In this document: positions 33,286-45,125 of the stretch, piece by piece
Numbering within the stretch: position 1 is the first letter of the stretch
Layout of the letters: each line of letters starts with the position of its first letter
DNA from: Siphonodentalium dalli
Lineage: Eukaryota > Mollusca > Scaphopoda > Gadilida > Siphonodentaliidae
Direction: 5' to 3'
DNA: 64,000 nt
Assembly (NCBI GenBank): GCA_032622095.1
Contig: CP136063.1
Coordinates: 119,432,723-119,496,722, forward strand
Notes under the pieces: generated by a model
What the model saw: only the letters and a program-made list of their open reading frames with translations
What the model was told of the DNA's origin: nothing
The model's database searches: none
Position numbers and translations under genes: made by a program

Positions 33286-33854
33286 TATATATTTTGAGAA
33301 CTCCGTATATATATATGTGTTTGTGTATATGTGTGGGTACTTCATGGAATCGGAAACGCGTGGACACATTGAGGTCATATTTCGTATTTAAGTGTAAAAT
33401 CCCACGGACACCGCCGTGGTCGCGTTTTGGAGATGCTCAGAGCACCGTTTCTCCCTTCCCAATCATCAAAATCACCGCAATCGGCACTTCGTGGTTAATA
33501 GCGTTGATATATAAAGAGCGTTCGTTTTCCGCAGTGTCTGTATAAAGAGCGTCGTTTTTGCAATCTACTTATCTGTATGACGGGAGTCTGATTATAGCCT
33601 GTCGCTCGAAATATTATGCAGAGAGATATCACGACGGAAAGCGTTTTTTTCAATTCAATGCAATGTTATCGCTCGAAATATTATGCAGAGAGATTTCACG
33701 ACATTAGGACGGGTACGGCAGACTCGAAATATTATGCAGAGAGATTTCACGACGGGAAGCGTTTGTTTTCAATTCAATGCAATGTTAATTTCACGACGGG
33801 AAGCGTTTGTTTTCAATGCAATGCAATGTTATCGCTCGAAATATTATGCAGAGA

Positions 33855-33898
<44 letters not shown>

Positions 33899-34524
33899 TT
33901 ACTTCATAGAATCGAAAAAGGCTGGTCGGATCGAGCTCAAATTTCGTATATAAGGGTAAAATCCCACGGACACCGTAGTTGTCGCGTTTTGGAGAAGCTC
34001 TGAGCACCCTTTCTCCACTCCCAATCATGAAAATCACCGCGAAGGGCACTGTCTACATTACGTCATTATACAGACATGAGCGTGTTGTGTGATTCTTACA
34101 TACTCAGGGCTTCCTAGGAACGCGGATCGGGTCAGTTTTTCCGCCCTAGGTGATGCTCACCTTGAAACGGGTACCCACAAATTATATATATGCGTATTGT
34201 GTGATTCTTACGTACTTAGGGCTTCCTATGAACGCGGATCGGGTCAGTTTTTCCGCCCTAGGTGATTTTCACCTAATATAGTAGATATATGTGTGCATGT
34301 GTCCTTTATAGACTCGAACCGATTGCGCTCACACTTGCTACCTACGGGAAGTGTCCTGAACGGGTTAAATTGTGACCCCGACCTGACCTTGACCTTGAAA
34401 ATTATCAATTCAAGGTCAAATCGGGTAAAATATTGAAAAACCAAAAATTAATTTAAAAAACCAAAAATTAAATTAAATTGTCATGTTTCTGAACAACCAC
34501 GCCAGTGGCGGACTAACCTGCTAG
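33286..34524 (+). mobile_element. Helitron-like unit 12
   Basis: Matches unit 6 module for module: 5' block, about-90 bp blocks, (TA)n at 33,855-33,891 joined to a second 5' block, CCTAGGTGATGCTCACC, GACTCGAACCGATTGCGCTC, inverted TGACCTTGAA pair, then hairpin and CTGCTAG. Confidence 0.75.
34384..34418. promoter_or_regulatory. Inverted TGACCTTGA / TCAAGGTCA half-sites
   Basis: Two TGACCTTGA words in tandem face one TTCAAGGTCA across nine bases. Confidence 0.35.
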
Positions 34525-35454
34525 TCTATATTATATATTTTGAGACTTCCGTATATATATATATATATATATATATGTGTACTTTATAGAGTCGAAAACG
34601 ACTGCACCGATCGAGCTCAACTTTCGTATGTAAGTGTAAAATCCCACGGACACCGCCGTGGTCGCGTTTTGGTGAAGCTCAGAGCACCGTTTTTCCCTTC
34701 CCAATCATCAAAATCACCGCAATCGGCACTTCGGGTTTAATAGCGTTGATATATAAAGAGCGTTCGTTTTCCGCAGTGTCTATATAAAGAGCGTCGTTTT
34801 CGCTATCTACTTATCTGTATGACGGGAGTCTGATTGTAGCCTGTCGCTCGAAATATTATGCAGAGAGATTTCACGACGGGAAGCGTTTGTTTTCAATTCA
34901 ATGCAATGTTATCGCTCGAAATATTATGCAGAGAGATTTCACGACATTAGGACGGGTACGGGGAGACTCGAAATATTATGCAGAGATATTTCCAGACGGG
35001 AAGCGTTTGTTTTCAATTCAATGCAATGTTATCGTAGAGAGATTTCACGACGGGAAGTGTTTGTTTTCAATTCAAGGCAATGTTATCGCTCGAAATATTA
35101 TGCAGAGAGATTTCACGACATTAGGACGGGTACGGGCAGGTTAAAAAAAAAAAAAACAACAAAGAATGCGTTGTCTGTCGTTCCAAGGAAGGGGGGATTT
35201 CATCGGGTAAAATTTTCCGCCAGAAACAAAAAATTTAATTAAAACAATTTAAAATAAAAAAAATAAAAAAAATAAAAAAAACAATTAAATTATAATTGTT
35301 TTTTTTTTTTTTAAATTCAGAAAAAAAAAATAATAAAATTAAAAAACATTAAATTGATATTAAAAAAAAAAAAAAATAATAATAATTAAAACAAAATAAT
35401 TAAAAAAATGTCATGTTTCTGACCAACCACACCAGTAGCGGGCTAACCTGCTAG
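34525..35454 (+). mobile_element. Helitron-like unit 13
   Basis: Third close copy of the unit 5/7 type with a (TA)n-extended 5' end, five about-90 bp blocks (34,845-35,125) and an A/T tract with long A and T runs (35,240-35,400). The hairpin is altered to ACCAGTAGCGGG before CTAACCTGCTAG. Confidence 0.77.
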
Positions 35455-36979
35455 TCTACTATATAATTTGAGACTTTCGTATATATATATATATATTTAT
35501 GTGTGTATATATGTGGGTACTTCATGGAATCGAAAACGAATGGTCGGATCGAGCTCAAACTTCGTATATAAGGGTAAAAATCCATGGGAATCGTCCACAT
35601 CGCATTTTGGACAAGCTCTGATCACTCATTCTCCACTACCAATCAATAAAATCACCGCAAACACGGCGGGGTTAATCGGGTTGATATTCGCTCGCGATCC
35701 AAGAGGAGTAACTCTACATTTTTTTTATATCTGTGTATGTATATTTTCATTATCCATATTCACTTCAAACTGCTAAACCCGTTGAGCCAAAACTTGCTAA
35801 CACCTCCCAAAATATAGAATTTACATTTTCTCATATATACATTTCTTGTTACGGCTGAAAATCTTAGTCTATTTTCAATACATTCATATAAACAAGCTCT
35901 AAACTTACACCCCTCGATTCGTGCTAACTCACGCACCTTATATGGCTTCTAAAATTTAGTCAAAACGAGGCAGTGCGATATACGTCCCTGAATCTGACGG
36001 GACCTCCACTGCCTTTTCCTTTGACCATCTCGTAAAGGTGGGGGTCACTCCCAAGTCGTGAAAACCAACAACAACGACATTGTTGGCGAGAAAATGATTA
36101 GTTCAAATTAATAAATCCACACAATGCTAATTTTCTCTTTGCGGCAATGTGAGCATCTTCGGGCAAGAATTTTCGTGAATGCCAACAACAACGACATCGT
36201 TGGTATACCATCTTGATTAAAAAGACAGAATTAACTCATTAATCGGTGTCGCGTTTTGGAGAAGCTCAGAGCACCCGTTCTCCAATCTCAGTCACTAAAA
36301 CGGCACTGCGGTGGTTAATCAAGTGATAATTTAAAGAGCGTTTGTTTTTGACGCATCGCTATAAAGAGCGTCTGTTTACCATTCAACGTTATTAGCATCT
36401 GCAGAGAGATATACGGGAACAATACTTTTGAGTGGTTTCTTATGCGGGGAGATTTATTGGATGCCATAGTACTCTTACAACATCATTGTTATAGTATGTA
36501 TGACACTTAGGTCAGGGCTTAGGGGTGTAGTTAGTGTGGATATAGGCATAATGCTTATCAGAAATCCCGGTTACAAACCAACACTCACAATTTCGTCTTT
36601 TGCATTAGATACCAACACCTCGACCGATCGGGACGAAACTTGGTACGTGATTGTAGTTTGACCAGGTGGTCGTCGTTGTCGTATTGACGAGCCCGTGCGA
36701 CGCCCGTGCAGCGCATGTGCAGACGAGATCTCGGAAACGGGTGGAGCTATCGACTTGAAATTTGCTATGTGGATGTATCTTGCGCCGGGTACAAATTTTA
36801 TCGGGTCGCCGAGTCCGTGCGACGCCAGCTTCGCGCATGCGCAGACCAGATCTCGGAAACGGGTGGAGCTACCGGGTACAATTTTTTCTTATTGAAACGC
36901 GTGGAGCTAAAAATTAAAAAAAAATATTTAAAAAATGTCATGTTTCGGACAAGCCGCCGGTGGCGGGCTAACCTGCTAG
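35455..36979 (+). mobile_element. Helitron-like unit 14
   Basis: Largest module mix: 5' block, CGCTCGCGATCCAAGAGGAG module, a fragment at 35,935-36,050 not seen elsewhere in the window, ACAACAACGACATTGTTGG repeats (36,067 and 36,185), the GACGCATCGCTATAAAGAGC module, AGGGCTTAGGGGTGTAG, two 122 bp monomers, a short A/T tract, then GCCGCCGGTGGCGGGC and CTAG. Confidence 0.72.
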
Positions 36980-38147
36980 TACTATATATTTTGAGACTTC
37001 GTATATATATATGTATGTGTGTACTTCATAGAATCCAAAACGCGTGTACATATTGAGCTCAAACTTCCTATGTAAGTGTCAAATCCCACCGACACGACCG
37101 TGGTCGCGGTTTAGAGAAGTTCAGAGCACCCGTTCTCCAATCTCAAATCATCGCAAAGGCACGGCGTGGGTTAATCAAGTGATTATTTAATGAGGGTTTG
37201 TTTTTGACGCATCTCTATAAAGAGCGTCTGTTTCCCATTCAACGTTATTAGCATCTGCATAGTTATACGGGAACATTGAGTGCTTGCCTATGCGGGGTGA
37301 TTTATTGGAGCTCTTACAGCATCATTGTTATAGTATGTATGACACTTAGGTCAGGGCTTAGGGGGGGTAGTTATAGGCATAATGCTTCTCAGAAATCCCG
37401 GTTACAAACCAACACTCACAATTTCGTATTTACGCAAACGTTATCGCTCGAAATTTATGTCCTGCGAGCACGGATGGCGCGCTTTGTTTTTACAGTGGTA
37501 TATACCGAAATCATCCCAGATAATCACGAATATAGCATCAGATTTCTCCCCAGATATACCGTTATAAAGCTACTGGAATCTGCCAATCTACTCATAGAAT
37601 CGAAAACGCGTGTAGGAACGGGCATCCCCACGGCAATGTCGGCTTATAAGACATCTTTACTACACATGACAGCCGATGGACAATTGGTCTCTATATATGT
37701 ACCAAAATTACGCCGCGTTAATTGGTGACTGGGAAATTCCAGGGAATGCCGATTGAGCTCAAACTTGCTACCTACGGGAAGTGTCATATATACGAACTTG
37801 CTAAATACGGAAAGTGTCATGGACGGGTTCATTGAAAAACCAAAAAAATCGGGTAAAATTGAAAAACAATATTAAAAAGGCACAATTAACTCCTTGAAAA
37901 ACCAAAAAAAATCGGGTAAAATTTTAAAACAAAAAATTCAATTAAAAAATAAAAAAGCACAATTAACTCATTGAAAAACAAAATAATTAACTCATTGAAA
38001 AACAAAAAATTAAATTAAAATTGTCATGTTTCTGACTATTGCCGAAATTTGGTGCAAATGCAGCACGAGTGTCTCGGAACCTGTTGTAATTGCTTTTTCG
38101 AACAAAGCCATGGGACGAATTCCGCCAGTGGCGGGCTAACCTTCTAG
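36980..38147 (+). mobile_element. Helitron-like unit 15
   Basis: 5' TACTATATATTTTGAGACTT, AGAGCGTCTGTTTCCCATTC module, G7 run, the GCGAGCACGGATGGCGCGC module with its open frame, one GAGCTCAAACTTGCTACC copy, an A/T tract, then GAATTCCGCCAGTGGCGGGC and CTTCTAG (one base changed from CTGCTAG). Confidence 0.75.
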
Positions 38148-39470
38148 TCTATCTATACTATATATTTTGAGACTTCGTATATGTGTGTGTACTTCATAGA
38201 ATCCAAAACGCGTGTACAGATTGAGCTCAAACTTCCTATGTAAGTGTCAAATCCCACCGACACAACCGTGGTCGCGGTTTAGAGAAGGTCAGAGCACCCA
38301 TCTCCAATCTCAAATCACCGCAAAGGCACGGCGTGGGTTAATCAAGTGATTATTTAATGAGCGTTTGTTTTTGACGCATCTCTATAAAGAGCGTCTGTTT
38401 GCCATTCAACGTTATTTGCATCTGCAGAGAGATATACGGAACATACATTAAATTTTAAAAACATTTGTTTCTGACCAACCCTGCGAGCACGGATGGCGCG
38501 CTTTGTTTTTACAGTATATAGTTATATACCGAAATCATCCCAGATAATCACGAATATAGCATCAGATTTCTCCCCAGATATACCGTAATAAAAAGCTACT
38601 GGAATCTGCCAATCTACGGGAAATTCCAGGGAATGCCGATTGAGCTCAAACTTGCTACCCACGGGAAGTGTCATATATATGAGTGTGTCCTTTATAGACT
38701 CGAACCGATTGAGCTCAAACTTGCTAAATAAGAAAATAGCCCCCAAGCCGTAAATATCAACAACAACGATATTGCTACCTACTGGGAGCAACGTTATTAG
38801 CATCTGCAGAATTATGCAGAGAGAAAGTGCTTTCCTATTTTTAGAACGCAACACATGTTTACGTCGCGTTGGTGATTGAGGTTCACAACGGGGTTAATTG
38901 ACTGTCCGCTCTTTGCGACGATGAGGTTCACGGCGGGGACTATTGACCAACACTCACAATTTCGTCTTTTGCATCAGATACCAACACCTCGACCGATCGG
39001 GACGAAACTTGGTACGTGAGTGTAGTTTGACCAGGTGGTCGTCGCTGTCGTATTGGCGAGCCCGTGCGACGCCCGTGCAGCGCATGCGCAGACGAGATAT
39101 CGGAAACGGGTGGAGCTATCGACTTGAAATTTGGTATGTGAATGTATCTTGCGCCGGGTACAAATTTTATCGGGTCGCCGAGCCCGTGCGACGCCCGTGC
39201 AGCGCATGCGCAGACGAGATATCGGAAACGGGTGGAGCTATCGACTTGAAATTTGCTATGTGGATGTATCTTGCGCCGGGTACAAATTTTATCGGGTCGC
39301 CGAGTCCGTGCGACGCCAGCTTCGCGCATGCGCAGACCAGATCTCGGAAACGGGTGGAGCTACCGGGTACAATTTTTTCTTATTGAAACGCGTGGAGCTA
39401 AAAATTAAAAAAAAATATTTAAAAAATGTCATGTTTCGGACAAGCCGCCGGTGGCGGGCTAACCTGCTAG
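38148..39470 (+). mobile_element. Helitron-like unit 16
   Basis: 5' module, CATCTCTATAAAGAGCGTC, a shortened GCGAGCACGG module, GAGCTCAAACTTGCTA pair, AATAGCCCCCAAGCCGTAAA with ACAACAACGATATTGC, a CGTTGGTGATTGAGGTTCAC module, three 122 bp monomers of the CTTGCGCCGGGTACAAAT variant, then GCCGCCGGTGGCGGGC and CTAG. Confidence 0.75.
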
Positions 39471-40639
39471 TACTATATATTTTGAGACTTCGTATATATA
39501 TATGTATGTGTGTACTTCATAGAATCCAAAACGCGTGTACATATTGAGCTCAAACTTCCTATGTAAGTGTCAAATCCCACCGACACGACCGTGGTCGCGG
39601 TTTAGAGAAGTTCAGAGCACCCGTTCTCCAATCTCAAATCATCGCAAAGGCACGGCGTGGGTTAATCAAGTGATTATTTAATGAGGGTTTGTTTTTGACG
39701 CATCTCTATAAAGAGCGTCTGTTTCCCATTCAACGTTATTAGCATCTGCATAGTTATACGGGAACATTGAGTGCTTGCCTATGCGGGGTGATTTATTAGA
39801 GCTCTTACAGCATCATTGTTATAGTATGTATGACACTTAGGTCAGGGCTTAGGGGGGGGTAGTTATAGGCATAATGCTTCTCAGAAATCCCGGTTACAAA
39901 CCAACACTCACAATTTCGTATTTACGCAAACGTTATCGCTCGAAATTTATGTCCTGCGAGCACGGATGGCGCGCTTTGTTTTTACAGTGGTATATACCGA
40001 AATCATCCCAGATAATCACGAATATAGCATCAGATTTCTCCCCAGATATACCGTTATAAAGCTACTGGAATCTGCCAATCTACTCATAGAATCGAAAACG
40101 CGTGTAGGAACGGGCATCCCCACGGCAATGTCGGCTTATAAGACATCTTTACTACACATGACAGCCGATGGACAATTGGTCTCTATATATGTACCAAAAT
40201 TACGCCGCGTTAATTGGTGACTGGGAAATTCCAGGGAATGCCGATTGAGCTCAAACTTGCTACCTACGGGAAGTGTCATATATACGAACTTGCTAAATAC
40301 GGAAAGTGTCATGGACGGGTTCATTGAAAAACCAAAAAAATCGGGTAAAATTGAAAAACAATATTAAAAAGGCACAATTAACTCCTTGAAAAACCAAAAA
40401 AAATCGGGTAAAATTTTAAAACAAAAAATTCAATTAAAAAATAAAAAAGCACAATTAACTCATTGAAAAACAAAATAATTAACTCATTGAAAAACAAAAA
40501 ATTAAATTAAAATTGTCATGTTTCTGACTATTGCCGAAATTTGGTGCAAATGCAGCACGAGTGTCTCGGAACCTGTTGTAATTGCTTTTTCGAACAAAGC
40601 CATGGGACGAATTCCGCCAGTGGCGGGCTAACCTTCTAG
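39471..40639 (+). mobile_element. Helitron-like unit 17 (copy of unit 15)
   Basis: Same modules and same CTTCTAG end as unit 15. The only length change noted is G8 in place of G7. Confidence 0.78.
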
Positions 40640-42171
40640 TCTATCTATACTATATATTTTGAGACTTCGTATATGTGTGTGTACTTCATAGAATCCAAAA
40701 CGCGTGTACAGATTGAGCTCAAACTTCCTATGTAAGTGTCAAATCCCACCGACACAACCGTGGTCGCGGTTTAGAGAAGGTCAGAGCACCCATCTCCAAT
40801 CTCAAATCACCGCAAAGGCACGGCGTGGGTTAATCAAGTGATTATTTAATGAGCGTTTGTTTTTGACGCATCTCTATAAAGAGCGTCTGTTTGCCATTCA
40901 ACGTTATTTGCATCTGCAGAGAGATATACGGAACATACATTAAATTTTAAAAACATTTGTTTCTGACCAACCCTGCGAGCACGGATGGCGCGCTTTGTTT
41001 TTACAGTATATAGTTATATACCGAAATCATCCCAGATAATCACGAATATAGCATCAGATTTCTCCCCAGATATACCGTAATAAAAAGCTACTGGAATCTG
41101 CCAATCTACGGGAAATTCCAGGGAATGCCGATTGAGCTCAAACTTGCTACCCACGGGAAGTGTCATATATATGAGTGTGTCCTTTATAGACTCGAACCGA
41201 TTGAGCTCAAACTTGCTAAATAAGAAAATAGCCCCCAAGCCGTAAATATCAACAACAACGATATTGCTACCTACTGGGAGCAACGTTATTAGCATCTGCA
41301 GAATTATGCAGAGAGAAAGTGCTTTCCTATTTTTAGAACGCAACACATGTTTACGTCGCGTTGGTGATTGAGGTTCACAACGGGGTTAATTGACTGTCCG
41401 CTCTTTGCGACGATGAGGTTCACGGCGGGGACTATTGACCAACACTCACAATTTCGTCTTTTGCATCAGATACCAACACCTCGACCGATCGGGACGAAAC
41501 TTGGTACGTGAGTGTAGTTTGACCAGGTGGTCGTCGCTGTCGTATTGGCGAGCCCGTGCGACGCCCGTGCAGCGCATGCGCAGACGAGATATCGGAAACG
41601 GGTGGAGCTATCGACTTGAAATTTGGTATGTGAATGTATCTTGCGCCGGGTACAAATTTTATCGGGTCGCCGAGCCCGTGCGACGCCCGTGCAGCGCATG
41701 CGCAGACGAGATCTCGGAAACGGGTGGAGCTATCGACTTGAAATTTGCTATGTGAATGTATCTTGCGCCGGGTACAAATTTTATCGGGTCGCCGAGTCCG
41801 CGCGACGCCCGTGCAGCGCATGCGCAGACGAGATCTCGGAAACGGGTGGAGCTATCGACTTGAAATTTGCTATGTGAATGTATCTTGCGCCGCGTACAAA
41901 TTTTATTGGGTCGCCGAGCCCGTGCGACGCCCGTGCAGCGCATGCGCAGACGAGATCTCGGAAACGGGTGGAGCTATCGACTTGAAATTTGTCATGTGAA
42001 TGTATCTTGCGCCGGGTACAAATTTTCATGCGCAGACCAGATCTCGGAAACTGGTGGAGCTACCGGGTACAAATTTTTCTTATTGAAACGCGTGGAGCTA
42101 AAAATTAAAAAAATATATATATAAAAATGTCATGTTTCGGACAAGCCGCCGGTGGCGGGCTAACCTGCTAG
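40640..42171 (+). mobile_element. Helitron-like unit 18 (copy of unit 16, expanded)
   Basis: Begins as a copy of unit 16, then carries about five 122 bp monomers (41,540-42,060) of the CTTGCGCCGGGTACAAAT variant, against three in unit 16. It is about 200 bp longer. It ends GCCGCCGGTGGCGGGC and CTGCTAG. Confidence 0.76.
41540..42080. repeat. 122 bp minisatellite, largest contiguous run
   Basis: About four and a half monomers of the variant with CGTGCAGCGCATGCGCAG and CTTGCGCCGGGTACAAAT. Overlapping frames of 80-130 codons on both strands are by-products of the repeat. Confidence 0.92.
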
Positions 42172-43431
42172 TCTATCTATACTATATATTTTGAGACTTC
42201 GTATATATGTGTGTGTGTACTTCATAGAATCCAAAACGCGTGTACATATTGAGCTCAAACTTCCTATGTAAGTGTAAAATCCCACCGACACCGCCGTAGT
42301 CGGGTTTTCGAGAAGCCCTGAGCACCCTTTATCCACTCCCAAATCACCGCAAAGGCACGGCGGGGGTTAATCAAGTGATTATTTAATGAGCGTTTGTTTT
42401 TTACGCATCGCTATAAAGAGCGTCTGTTTGCCATTCAACGTTATTTGCATCTGCAGAGAGATATACGGAACATACATTAAATTTAAAAAACATTTGTTTC
42501 TGACCAACCCTGCGAGCACGGATGGCGTGCTTTGTTTTTTACAGTATATAGTTATATACCGAAATCATCCCAGATAATCACGAATATAGCATCATATTTC
42601 TCCCCAGATATACCGTTATAAAGAACGGAATTATATTAATCTGCCAATCTACGGGAAATATCAACAACAACGATATTGCTACCTACGGAGAGAAAGTGCT
42701 TTCCTATTTTTAGAACGTAACACATGTTTACGTTGCGTTGGTTATTGAGGTTCACAACGGGGTTAATTGACTGTCCGCTCTTTGCGAAGATGAGGTTCAC
42801 GGCGGGGACTATTGACCAACACTCACAATTTCGTCTTTTGCATCAGATACCAACACCTCGACCGATCGGGACCAAACTTGGTACGTGAGTGTAGTTTGAC
42901 CAGGTGGTCGTCGCTGTCGTATTGGCGAGCCCGTTGCTAAATAAGAAAATAGCCCCCAAGCCGTAAATATCAACAACAACGATATTACTAAATACACGTT
43001 TCGGCAATTTGAGAGTTTTCGGGGAGCCATGATGCCAACAACAACGACTCGAAGACAGATTTCCCGACGGGAAGCGTTTGTTTTAAATTCAATGCAATGT
43101 TATCGTAGAGAGATTTCACGAAACAAAGAATGCGTTGTCTGTCGTTCCTAGGAAGGGGGATTTCTACGGGTAAATTTTTCCGCCAGAAACACAAAAATTA
43201 ATTAAAACAATTTACAATTTAATTAACTTTTGTACTTGAATTGTTATTGGTCCATGGTGAGACCATAATTTCTCTTGATATAAAGGCAGAATTAACTCAT
43301 TGATTGTCTCCTCACGTTTTCAATTCTGTATTCTGACCATTCAGTTCAATTAACGAATCAATCGTTAAAAAATGTATTTAAAAAATGTCATGTTTCTGAC
43401 CAAGCACGCCAGTGGCGGGCTAACCTGCTAG
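42172..43431 (+). mobile_element. Helitron-like unit 19
   Basis: Resembles units 16/18 up to 42,930 but with internal deletions. The expected minisatellite is replaced at 42,930 by AATAGCCCCCAAGCCGTAAA sequence, a GGGAAGCGTTTGTTTT block and a short A/T tract. 43,225-43,375 is unassigned. It ends with hairpin CGCCAGTGGCG and CTGCTAG. Confidence 0.7.
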
Positions 43432-44238
43432 TCTCTTTTATATATTTTTAGAACTCCTTGTATTCGAGAGATAGCCCACACCCTCCGGACCTCAATGATA
43501 TGATCGTGAATGAGTATTGATATACCCCACTAAACTTTGACAAACACCAGTAATGGTGTGTAGATCATTTACATATCTCTCCTATATATTTTGATACAAT
43601 CTATCTAATTTACATATCTCTCTTATATATTTATGTTTGTGTGTGTGTTGTACTTCATACAAATCTACGATTCTCGACCGATCGGGACGAAACTTGGTAC
43701 GTGTGTGTAGTTTGAGCAGGCGGTGGTCGTTGTCGTATTGGCGAGCCCGTGCGACGCCCGTGCAGCGCATGCGCAGACGAGATCTAGGAAACGGGTGGAG
43801 CTATCGACTTGAAATTTGCTATGTGAATGTATCTTGCGCCGGGTACAAATTTTATCGGGTCGTGAGCCCGTGCGACGCCGTGCAGCGCATGCGCAGACGA
43901 GATCTCGGAAACGGGTGCAGCTATCGACTTGAAATTTGCTATGTGAATGTATCTTGCGCCGGGTACAAATTTTATCGGGTCGCCGAGCCCGTGCGACGCC
44001 CGTGCAGCGCATGCGCAGACGAGATCTCGGAAACGGGTGGAGCTATCGACTTGAAATTTGGCATGTGAATGTATCTTGCGCCGGGTACAAATTTTCATGC
44101 GCAGACCAGATCTCGGAAACTGGTGGAGCTACCGGGTACAAATTTTACTTATTGAAACGCGTGGAGCTAAAAATTAAAAAAATATATATATAAATGTCAT
44201 GTTTCGGACAAGCCGCCGGTGGCGGGCTAACCTGCTAG
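43432..44238 (+). mobile_element. Helitron-like unit 20 with piled-up 5' ends
   Basis: Three partial 5' ends lie within 190 bases: TCTCTTTTATATATTTTTAG (43,432), TCTCTCCTATATATTTTGAT (43,577) and TCTCTCTTATATATTTATG (43,616). Three 122 bp monomers follow, then a short A/T tract and the GCCGCCGGTGGCGGGC end. This looks like repeated insertion at, or slippage in, the same site. Confidence 0.68.
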
Positions 44239-45125
44239 TACTATATATTTTGAGACTTCCGTATATATGTGTGTACTTCATAGAATCGAAAACGGCTGCA
44301 CTGATCGAGACCAAATTTCGTATATAAGTGTAAAAACACACGGGGATCGTCCACGTCGCATTTTGGACAAGGTCTGAGCACCGATTCTCCACTCCCAATC
44401 ATCAAAATCACCGCAAACGCCACTTCGGGGGTTAAGGCGTCAACGATCTTTATATTGATCATATTCGGAGGTGTTAAGGATCAACGCTCTTTGTTACAAT
44501 CGAAGCTGCTAAACGGCTACCCATGCGTAAAATACGGATGCAAACCGAAACGCGGAATGCAATTATCTCGATTAAAAAGGCAGAATGGGTTGTTGTGTCA
44601 TCTATGTCCTAGGAACAGGGGAATTTTTCATCGGGTCAGTCTTTGAGGGACGGGTACCATGAATTAATTCATGAAAAACAAAAAATGCGTGTTGTGCTGT
44701 CGTTCATAGGAAGGGAAGGGGGGATTTCATCGGGTCAGTTTTTCCGCCCGTTAACAATCGAAGCTGCTAAACGGCTACCCATGCGTAAAATACGGATGCA
44801 AAACGAAACGCGGAATGCAATTATCTCGATTAAAAAGGCAGAATGGGGTTGTTGTGTCATATATGTCCTAGGAACAGGGGATTTTTTCATCGGGTCAGTT
44901 TTTGAGGGACGGGTACCATGAATTAATTCATGAAAAACAAAAAAATGCGTGTTGTGCTGTCGTTCATAGGAAGGGAAGGGGGGATTTCATCGGGTCAGTT
45001 TTTCCGCCCGAAAAAAGCCGAATAAAAAAAAAATTCAATTAAAAAAAAAAATTCAATTCAAACAAAATAATTTTTAAAATGTCATGTTTCTGACCAACCA
45101 CACCAGTGGCGGGCTAACCTGCTAG
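44239..45125 (+). mobile_element. Helitron-like unit 21 with 258 bp tandem repeat
   Basis: 5' module, then CAATCGAAGCTGCTAAACGG to TCAGTTTTTCCGCCCG present twice (44,497 and 44,755). The two copies differ by a few bases (CAAACCGAAACG versus CAAAACGAAACG). A short A/T tract, ACCAGTGGCGGGCTAACC and CTAG follow. Confidence 0.77.

Larger units (their letters stand above)
36740..41720. repeat. Near-identical 2.49 kb tandem duplication
   Basis: About 36,740-39,230 is repeated at about 39,231-41,720. Matching points are offset by 2,491 bases before, and 2,492 after, the G-run near 37,361/39,852, which has 7 G in copy 1 and 8 in copy 2. Only isolated differences were seen otherwise (GGAGCTC at 37,308 versus AGAGCTC). 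Both boundaries lie within 122 bp monomers, as expected from unequal exchange. Confidence 0.88.
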
